Assembly (NCBI GenBank): GCA_031270215.1
Contig: JAISYB010000188.1
Location: 1 to 5,710, forward strand
Source: Streptococcaceae bacterium
GTDB lineage: Bacteria; Bacillota; Bacilli; Lactobacillales; Streptococcaceae
Direction: 5' to 3'
DNA length: 5,710 nt
Under the pieces are notes generated by a model. That model had not been told where the DNA came from, ran no database searches, and was given only the letters and a program-made list of their open reading frames with translations. The position numbers were made by a program, and so were the translations under genes. This document shows positions 1 through 5,033 of this stretch, piece by piece. Numbering within the stretch: the first letter of the stretch is position 1; each line of letters opens with the position of its first letter.

Positions 1-88
1 TAGTCAGTAATAGTAAGCCGGTTGTATTCTTATCTAATCGACCGACAGGGAATAAATCTTTTCTGAAATCCTCAGGCTTGATTAAATT
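1..88 (-). pseudogene. 5'-truncated RsuA/RluB-family rRNA pseudouridine synthase remnant
   Basis: Reading the minus strand from 88 down to 1 gives 29 open codons that include PVGRLDKNTTGLLLLT (codons at 49-2). This matches the catalytic signature of the RsuA/RluB/RluE/RluF pseudouridine synthases (GRLD-x2-T-x-G-LLLLT). The Asp of GRLD, codon 34-32, is the family's catalytic nucleophile. The preceding KPEDFRKDLF also fits the segment before the motif. Family members carry about 90-100 residues upstream (an S4 RNA-binding domain, then an NKP-x-G motif). Here the frame is closed by TGA at 91-89, has no ATG, GTG or TTG start, and the space to the right is the argS promoter and argS itself. The 5' half is therefore missing or decayed. 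The 3' half may continue beyond the left edge. The family call is strong. The pseudogene status is inferred from the missing start. A sequencing or assembly error is the main alternative. Confidence 0.72.
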
Positions 89-118
89 TCAGAAAAAAAC
101 GCTAAGATGTGGTAGAAT
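88..118 (+). promoter_or_regulatory. argS promoter (extended -10)
   Basis: TGGTAGAAT at 110-118 is an extended -10 element (TG-n-TAGAAT, five of six matches to TATAAT). The best -35 candidate is TTCAGA at 88-93, four of six matches with a long 19-nt spacer, so the extended -10 probably carries most of the activity. Transcription would start near 125 and leave a leader of about 50 nt. That is too short for a T-box or other riboswitch. The -35 candidate lies right at the broken end of the pseudouridine synthase remnant. Confidence 0.6.
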
Positions 119-173
119 GAAGAGAAATCTTTTTGTCTATTAATTAAAAACAATTGGAAAATGGAGTAAAGAT

Positions 174-1862
174 ATGAGTGAACAACTTGTTGCAAATAAT
201 TTATATGCAGTATTAAAGGAACATTTAACGCTTGAAGCAATTAGCGATTTACTTGAAAAGCCGAAAACACAAGCCCATGGTGATGTTGCTTTTCCAACTT
301 TCACCTTGGCAAAAGCTTTAAGAAAAGCACCGCAGGCGATTGCACAGGAGCTTGCCGCGCAGCTTAAGACGGACGATTTTGAAAAGATTGAGGTCGCAGG
401 TTCTTATTTGAATTTCTTTTTAAATAAAGCTCAAGTAAGCCGTGAGGTGCTCTTAGAGATTATAGAAGCAGGCGAAACATATGGGGCGGCTAATTTAGGC
501 GATGGCAGAAATATTGTGATTGATATGAGCAGTCCAAACATTGCCAAACCATTTTCAATGGGGCATTTGCGCTCAACTGTGATTGGTAATGCCTTAGCAA
601 ATATCACTGAAAAGCTCGGTTACAAGGCAGTTAAGATTAATCATCTGGGTGATTGGGGCACACAGTTTGGCATGTTGATTACCGCTTATAAAAAATGGGG
701 AGATAAGGCAAAAATCGACGAAAGTCCGATTACGGAGCTGCTTGCCCTCTATGTCAGGATTAATAAGTTGGCTAAGACAGATGAAGCGGTAAAAGACGAG
801 GCTCGTAGCTGGTTTAAGCGCTTGGAGGACGGCGACAGTGAGGCGCTTGATTTATGGAGCTGGTTTAAGTCGGAAAGCCTTAAGGAATTTGCTCGAATTT
901 ATGACTTACTGGGCATTAGCTTTGATTCATACAATGGCGAAGCCTTTTATAACGATAAAATGGCTGAGGTGGTTTCACTACTTGATACCAAAGGTTTACT
1001 TGAATCCTCTCAGGGTGCAACAGTTGTCAACCTAGATAAGTACAACCTCACACCTGCCCTAATCAAGAAATCTGACGGTGCCACACTCTACATCACCAGG
1101 GATTTAGCCGCAGCAATTTACCGTAAGAGGACATATGACTTTGCCAAGGCATTATATGCGGTTGGAAATGAGCAATCTGCGCATTTTAGCCAACTGAAAG
1201 CTGTTTTAAAGGAATTAGGCTATGACTGGGCAGAGAATTTAGTCCATGTGCCATTTGGCTTAATCACAAAGGACGGTAAGAAGCTTTCAACTCGTGAGGG
1301 CAATGTCGTCTTGCTTGAAGCGGTTCTTAACGAAGCAGATGAGCGTGCCTTAGCTTTGATTACGGAGAAAAATCCGGATTTACCAAACAAAGAAGCAACT
1401 GCCCATGCCGTAGGAACTGGCGCAGTTATTTTCCATGATTTGAAAAATGATCGGTTAAATAACTTTGATTTTAATCTTGACGAGGTTGTGCAATTTGAGG
1501 GTGAAACAGGTCCGTATGTGCAATACACGAGAGCAAGAAGTATTAGCATTTTAAACAAGGCGGCATTTACACCGGATAAAAACGCAAACTACACCCTTAA
1601 TGATGCTGAAAGCTGGGAAGTTATCAAGCTATTGCAGGCTTTTCCAGTCGAGCTTAAGCGTGCGTATGCGAATTACGAACCGTCAATCATTGCTAAGCAT
1701 GCCATTCATCTTGCGCAAGCCTTCAATAAATATTACGCCCATGTTCGTATTTTGGAAGATAATGCAGAAAAACAATCACGCCTTGCCCTAGTTTATGCGG
1801 TGCAAAGTGTTTTAAAAGAAGACCTTGCACTCCTTGGCGTTGAAAGTCCGGAGCAAATGTAA
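174..1862 (+). CDS. argS: arginine--tRNA ligase (class I)
   Basis: Cytoplasmic ArgRS joins arginine to tRNA-Arg using ATP. The 562 residues match the usual length. The N-terminal ArgRS-specific tRNA-binding domain covers about residues 1-90. The Rossmann catalytic core follows. It opens with SSPNIAKPFSMGHLRSTVIG (119-138), where SMGH (128-131) replaces the class I HIGH motif. Other core landmarks are NHLGDWGTQFG (156-166), GNEQ (331-334) and KKLSTREGN (369-377), the KMSKS equivalent. The C-terminal DALR anticodon-binding domain begins near YVQYTRAR (448-455) and ends in LGVESPEQM, a typical ArgRS tail. The ATG at 174 is chosen because GGAG at 163-166 sits 7 nt upstream. The gene ends with tandem TAA codons (1860-1865). 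def follows 34 nt later without a convincing terminator between them. The identification is secure. Nothing suggests a second, resistance-type or truncated copy. Confidence 0.97.
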   Translation: MSEQLVANNLYAVLKEHLTLEAISDLLEKPKTQAHGDVAFPTFTLAKALRKAPQAIAQELAAQLKTDDFEKIEVAGSYLNFFLNKAQVSREVLLEIIEAGETYGAANLGDGRNIVIDMSSPNIAKPFSMGHLRSTVIGNALANITEKLGYKAVKINHLGDWGTQFGMLITAYKKWGDKAKIDESPITELLALYVRINKLAKTDEAVKDEARSWFKRLEDGDSEALDLWSWFKSESLKEFARIYDLLGISFDSYNGEAFYNDKMAEVVSLLDTKGLLESSQGATVVNLDKYNLTPALIKKSDGATLYITRDLAAAIYRKRTYDFAKALYAVGNEQSAHFSQLKAVLKELGYDWAENLVHVPFGLITKDGKKLSTREGNVVLLEAVLNEADERALALITEKNPDLPNKEATAHAVGTGAVIFHDLKNDRLNNFDFNLDEVVQFEGETGPYVQYTRARSISILNKAAFTPDKNANYTLNDAESWEVIKLLQAFPVELKRAYANYEPSIIAKHAIHLAQAFNKYYAHVRILEDNAEKQSRLALVYAVQSVLKEDLALLGVESPEQM

Positions 1863-1896
1863 TAAAAGTAATTTAGCTTTTTAAAAAAGGAGAAAT

Positions 1897-2493
1897 ATGT
1901 CTACACTAGAGAAACTAATTGAAGAAAAACATCAGATTAATATGGCTGATATTATTAGAGAGGGAAATCCGACCTTGCGGGCGATTGCTGAGCCGGTGAG
2001 TTTACCACTGACAGAAGATTTGTTGAAGCTTGGCGAGAAGATGTTGGAGTTTTTGAAGAATTCACAAGACCCAGAGATTGCCGAAGCAATGGGCTTGCGT
2101 GGCGGTGTCGGTCTGGCTGCTCCTCAGCTTGATTTACCAATTCGTGTAATTGCTGTTCACCTCCCAGATGAGAACCCAGAGATTGCTGAGTTGAAGCTTT
2201 CAACGGTTATGTATAATCCAAGAATCATTGCACACTCAGTACAGTCTGCTTGCTTGGCAGATGGCGAGGGCTGCTTATCTGTTGACCGCGAAGTACCGGG
2301 ATATGTCGTACGCCATGCCCGATTGACTGTGAAATATATTGATCGTGATGGTATTGAGCAAATCAAGAAGCTGCGTGGCTATGAAGCAATCGTTGTTCAG
2401 CACGAGATTGACCACATCAATGGCGTATTATTCTTTGACCATATCAATCCACAAGCACCATTTACGCTTGATGAGAACGTAACGATTATCTAA
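1897..2493 (+). CDS. def: peptide deformylase
   Basis: Def removes the N-formyl group from nascent proteins at the ribosome, using an active-site metal (usually Fe2+). All three family motifs are present: GGVGLAAPQ (69-77, motif I), EGCLS (124-128, motif II with metal ligand Cys126) and QHEIDH (168-173, motif III with ligands His169 and His173 and catalytic Glu170). The 198-residue length, and the long insert between the N-terminal REGNPTLR segment and motif I, fit the type 2 deformylases of Gram-positive bacteria. The ATG at 1897 follows AAAGGAG (1886-1892) at good spacing. An internal ATG at 1942 (MADIIREGNP) has no ribosome binding site and was not chosen. Position 34 nt after argS suggests cotranscription. 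A hairpin with a T run follows at 2521-2546. The enzyme appears intact. Confidence 0.96.
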   Translation: MSTLEKLIEEKHQINMADIIREGNPTLRAIAEPVSLPLTEDLLKLGEKMLEFLKNSQDPEIAEAMGLRGGVGLAAPQLDLPIRVIAVHLPDENPEIAELKLSTVMYNPRIIAHSVQSACLADGEGCLSVDREVPGYVVRHARLTVKYIDRDGIEQIKKLRGYEAIVVQHEIDHINGVLFFDHINPQAPFTLDENVTII

Positions 2494-2520
2494 CGACTAG
2501 TCAGTATCTAAGGGAAACCC

Positions 2521-2546
2521 GCTAAGGCACGTTGCCACTAGCTTTT
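2521..2546 (+). terminator. probable intrinsic terminator after def
   Basis: GCTA (2521-2524) pairs with TAGC (2539-2542), and GGCA (2526-2529) pairs with TGCC (2533-2536). A small A versus AC internal loop separates the two stems, and the apical loop is CGT. TTTT (2543-2546) follows directly. The short T run and the interrupted stem make it a modest terminator, but its place 28 nt after the def stop is right for ending the argS-def transcript. Confidence 0.55.
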
Positions 2547-2706
2547 CCGTAAACCACTAAAGTTGCGCCATAGACAAACGATAAATTTTTCGAACATTGA
2601 CAACAATTTCCTAATTGCTATGTCGTTAAACGCTGAATTTCGCTTTCTAATTAATTCATCTAAACAAATAAAGTCACGAGTATTCTTGACTAATTGATAA
2701 AAAGAT
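2547..2706. other. gene-free spacer between the def terminator and the trp promoter
   Basis: I find no open frame with a ribosome binding site and no RNA gene here. It is AT-rich. Two weak features are visible. TTGACA (2597-2602) stands 16 nt before TATGTC (2619-2624), which is preceded by TG-n, so it could be a weak upstream promoter. TTGACT occurs at 2686-2691 and again at 2707-2712, where it is the trp -35 element. Nothing here resembles a second T-box, although tandem T-boxes occur in some trp operons. Confidence 0.4.
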
Positions 2707-2734
2707 TTGACTTTTCAGCTCAAACGGGTAGAAT
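2707..2734 (+). promoter_or_regulatory. trp operon promoter (sigma-A type)
   Basis: TTGACT (2707-2712, five of six matches to the -35 consensus) and TAGAAT (2729-2734, five of six matches to the -10 consensus) are separated by 16 nt. Transcription should start near 2741, just before the first elements of the T-box leader. The leader would then be about 290 nt long. The -10 and its flanks (GGTAGAATGAA, 2727-2737) are identical to those of the argS promoter. Confidence 0.75.
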
Positions 2735-2740
2735 GAATTT

Positions 2741-2994
2741 AAGTTAATGATTATGAAGATTTGAAAGAGTAGTAGCTTTTCAGTTGTTTTCAAGAGAGTT
2801 GTCGGTGGTGTAAGACAATAGACATGAAAAGGGAATGGACTTTCTTAGATATTCCGAACGGTAATTACTTATTAAGGAATAATGGGTGCTCCCACTAAAG
2901 AGCAAGCTGTTTTTGACAGTGATGAGAGAAACGTTTACGAGGTGGTACCGTGTTTTGCACCCTCAGGCTAAGTAATTAGTCTGGGGGTCTTTTT
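2741..2994 (+). promoter_or_regulatory. tryptophan-specific T-box riboswitch leader of the trp operon
   Basis: This leader binds tRNA-Trp and is expected to allow read-through when the tRNA is uncharged. Stem I can be traced: GAAAG (2763-2767) pairs with CTTTC (2840-2844), AGTA (2768-2771) faces GAA (2833-2835) in the specifier loop, and CTTTTCA (2776-2782) pairs with TGAAAAG (2825-2831). Higher up are AGAGAG (2793-2798) and TTGTC/GACAA (2799-2803/2814-2818), closing the conserved apical loop GGTGGTGTAA (2804-2813). The specifier is TGG (2836-2838), the Trp codon, followed by the usual purine A2839. ATTCC/GGAAT (2851-2855/2876-2880) and TGGG/CCCA (2883-2886/2891-2894) are intermediate stems. 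The T-box GAGGTGGTACCGTG (2939-2952) forms the antiterminator: GAGG pairs with CCTC (2961-2964), GTG with CAC (2958-2960), and the 7-nt bulge TGGTACC (2943-2949) receives the tRNA acceptor end. trpE downstream agrees with the specifier. Confidence 0.95.
2959..2994 (+). terminator. T-box regulated intrinsic terminator
   Basis: ACCCTCAGGCTAA (2959-2971) pairs over all 13 positions with TTAGTCTGGGGGT (2976-2988), including two G-U pairs. The loop is the GNRA tetraloop GTAA (2972-2975), and TTTTT follows at 2990-2994. Its 5' arm contains the CCTC, and part of the CAC, used by the antiterminator. The two structures therefore exclude each other, as in a transcriptional T-box. Confidence 0.93.
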
Positions 2995-3033
2995 GTGTTT
3001 TAAAGAATGAAAATGTAAGAAAGAAGGGTAGAT

Positions 3034-4422
3034 ATGAGGAAGGTTAAAACAATTAATGCTGACTTTTTAACGCCAACAACTGTCTTTTTACGATTGACAG
3101 GAAAGTCAAAAACGATTTTGGAGAGTATTCCAAGAGATAAGGAGCAGGCGAGATTTTCGATTATTGCAACTAATCCGGTGCACGAGTGTCGTTATCAGGA
3201 CGGTATCTTTTCTCAAGACGACCGGTCATTTGCAACAAAAGACCCGCTTAAAGCATTAGAGGAGGTTGTGATTAAGTCTGAGGAAAAGTTGGGAGATTTG
3301 CCTTTTAATGGCGGTGCAATTGGCTATGTCGGCTATGACGTTTTTGCTTGCTACGAGGATATAGGCGATTTGCCAGATGATGAGATTGGCTTACCTGACC
3401 TTAGATTTTTATTATTTGAATCGTTTGTCATCTTCGATCATATGAAAGAAACCTTAACGATTGTTGAAGAAAATACTTATTCTAATCGTTCTACGGAGGA
3501 ACTTGAGCGCGCGATTGAGCGTGTGATAAAAGAGGTTAAGACAGCCCAAGATTCAGAATTTACTGAGGTAGAAATCGATAAGCTAGAGTATACGAGCAAT
3601 ATGAGTCAGGCGGAATATGAAGCAATTGTCAATCGGACAAAGGAATATATTCATCAAGGAGATATGTTCCAAATGGTACCAAGCCAGCGTTTGAGCGCTG
3701 ACTTTCCCTATGACCCCTTTGAATATTACCGCAGGCTTAGAGTCAGCAATCCGTCAAGCTATCTTTATTTTATCGACTTTGGCGATACGCAAATCATCGG
3801 TTCCTCGCCAGAGAGCTTAGTATCACTTAAGGGAGATATCGTTACCACTAATCCGATTGCCGGCACAAGACGACGTGGCAAAACTGAAGCAGAGGATAAT
3901 GAACTTTCAAGCGAGTTATTGACTGATGAAAAGGAGCTCTCTGAGCACAAAATGTTAGTTGACCTTGGACGTAATGACATTGGCAAAATCTCAGAATTCG
4001 GCAGTGTTACAGTTCCGCTCTATCTTGCGATTGAGAAATATCGCTATGTCATGCATATCGTTTCTCTCGTACAAGGAAAGCTTAAAGCAGGTTTAAGCGC
4101 AATGGACGCACTCAAAGCATTACTGCCGGCAGGCACTGTTTCGGGCGCACCTAAGATTAGGGCAATGCAGCGGATTTACCAATTTGAAAAGGTCAAGCGT
4201 GGCGTTTATGCTGGAGCAGTAGGTTATCTGTCACAAGATGATAATTGCGACTTTGCGATAGCAATCAGGACAATGGTTGTTAAGAACAAGAAAGCGTATG
4301 TTCAAGCAGGCGCAGGCATTGTCTTTGACTCAATTGCTGAAAATGAATACTATGAAACCTTACAAAAGGCTAAGGCAACCTTGGAGGTTGGAACATCTAG
4401 CAGCGAAGACGGAAAGGAATAG
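3034..4422 (+). CDS. trpE: anthranilate synthase component I
   Basis: TrpE makes anthranilate from chorismate, using ammonia delivered by TrpG. It is the first committed step of tryptophan synthesis. The 462 residues are normal for a stand-alone TrpE. The N-terminal domain carries ILES (28-31) and ARFSII (39-44), the counterpart of the LLES...RYS motif of the tryptophan feedback site. The chorismate-binding domain shows QMVPSQR (213-219), PIAGTRRRG (274-282), SEHKMLVDLGRND (303-315), YRYVMHIVS (336-344), PAGTVSGAPK (365-374) and QAGAGIVFDS (424-433), followed by ENEYYET (436-442). PIAGT, rather than the PIKGT typical of aminodeoxychorismate synthases, argues for TrpE and against PabB. GAAGGG (about 3023-3028) supports the ATG at 3034. 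The gene follows the Trp T-box directly and abuts trpG. Confidence 0.97.
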   Translation: MRKVKTINADFLTPTTVFLRLTGKSKTILESIPRDKEQARFSIIATNPVHECRYQDGIFSQDDRSFATKDPLKALEEVVIKSEEKLGDLPFNGGAIGYVGYDVFACYEDIGDLPDDEIGLPDLRFLLFESFVIFDHMKETLTIVEENTYSNRSTEELERAIERVIKEVKTAQDSEFTEVEIDKLEYTSNMSQAEYEAIVNRTKEYIHQGDMFQMVPSQRLSADFPYDPFEYYRRLRVSNPSSYLYFIDFGDTQIIGSSPESLVSLKGDIVTTNPIAGTRRRGKTEAEDNELSSELLTDEKELSEHKMLVDLGRNDIGKISEFGSVTVPLYLAIEKYRYVMHIVSLVQGKLKAGLSAMDALKALLPAGTVSGAPKIRAMQRIYQFEKVKRGVYAGAVGYLSQDDNCDFAIAIRTMVVKNKKAYVQAGAGIVFDSIAENEYYETLQKAKATLEVGTSSSEDGKE

Positions 4423-4431
4423 GTGCGTGTG

Positions 4432-5010
4432 ATGATTATACTTGTTGATAACTACGATTCGTTTACATATAATTTAGCGCAGTATCTAGGAATGTTTTCA
4501 GAAATTAAAGTATTGCGTAATGATGATGAGCAGCTAGAGGCTGAGATTGAAAAAGCTGAAGGGATTGTTTTTTCACCGGGTCCGGGTTGGCCAAAGGAAG
4601 CTGGCAAAATGGAGTATTTAATCGGCAAATACTATCAAGTTAAGCCAATGCTTGGGATTTGCTTAGGACATCAGGCGATTGCTGAGGTTTTCGGTGGCAG
4701 GCTATCTCTTGCCGAAAAAACACGTCACGGTAAGGAAAGTCTTATTCGGCAAACGGAGAAAAACCAATTATTTGCTGGCTTAAATGAAACATTCTCGGTT
4801 ATGCGTTATCACTCAATTGTTGTTGAAGGCGAGCATGTTCCGGAGCAATTTATTGTCACTAGCGTTTCATTAGACGACAAAGAAGTCATGTCAATGGTAC
4901 ACGAAAGCTTACCAATTTATAGCTTGCAGTTTCACCCAGAGTCGATTGGTACGCCGGATGGCTTAGCTATGATTGAAAATTTTGTCAAAATAGTCAATAG
5001 AAATCAATAA
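4432..5010 (+). CDS. trpG: anthranilate synthase component II, glutamine amidotransferase
   Basis: TrpG hydrolyses glutamine and passes ammonia to TrpE. It is a complete class I (triad) glutamine amidotransferase. Numbering from the ATG at 4432 (192 residues), DNYDSFTYNL is at 6-15, SPGPGWP at 48-54, GICLGHQAI (75-83) holds the nucleophile Cys77, HGK is at 99-101, RYHS at 125-128, and FHPES (167-171) gives His168 and Glu170. Family members usually begin MI(I/L)L(V/I)DNYDSF, which fits ATG 4432 exactly. AGGTG (4421-4425) could serve as its Shine-Dalgarno sequence. A GTG at 4423, three codons upstream and directly after the trpE stop, is the alternative, served by AAAGGA (4413-4418) at a tight 4 nt. 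Either start implies translational coupling to trpE. The gene ends in tandem TAA codons. I see no pab genes here, so it may also serve PabB, as in Bacillus subtilis. That is inference. Confidence 0.95.
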   Translation: MIILVDNYDSFTYNLAQYLGMFSEIKVLRNDDEQLEAEIEKAEGIVFSPGPGWPKEAGKMEYLIGKYYQVKPMLGICLGHQAIAEVFGGRLSLAEKTRHGKESLIRQTEKNQLFAGLNETFSVMRYHSIVVEGEHVPEQFIVTSVSLDDKEVMSMVHESLPIYSLQFHPESIGTPDGLAMIENFVKIVNRNQ

Positions 5011-5033
5011 TAAACATCGTAAGGGAGGCATCA

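Noticed and set aside
3..143. Plus-strand open frame upstream of argS that could be the end of another gene
   Set aside because: It runs through the argS promoter, and its first 88 bases are better explained by the minus-strand pseudouridine synthase signature.
1220..1558. 112-codon minus-strand frame inside argS
   Set aside because: It lies wholly within well-conserved argS coding sequence, and its translation resembles no family I know. I treat it as a shadow frame.
1871..1890. AT palindrome CTTTTTAAAAAAG between argS and def as a terminator
   Set aside because: The stem is nearly all A-T with no GC core and is not followed by a T run. It runs into the def ribosome binding site.
1..2506. 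TAGTCAGTA at 1-9 repeated at 2498-2506, as possible ends of a mobile element flanking argS-def
   Set aside because: A 9-base match alone is weak. There are no terminal inverted repeats or transposase, and the first copy is part of the pseudouridine synthase coding remnant.
2579..2592. Quasi-palindrome CGATAAATTTTTCG as an operator
   Set aside because: The arms are short with a central AT run, and such patterns are common by chance in AT-rich spacers. It is also far from the trp promoter.
2747..2764. Short leader ORF ATG-ATT-ATG-AAG-ATT-TGA at the start of the trp leader
   Set aside because: It has only five codons, no Trp codon and no ribosome binding site, and it lies in the 5' side of T-box Stem I. 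Classical Trp leader-peptide attenuation is not supported.
2824..2898. 24-codon ORF starting in the T-box leader, with TGG (the specifier) as codon 5
   Set aside because: There is no Shine-Dalgarno sequence before the ATG, it contains a single Trp codon, and the bases are fully explained by T-box stems.
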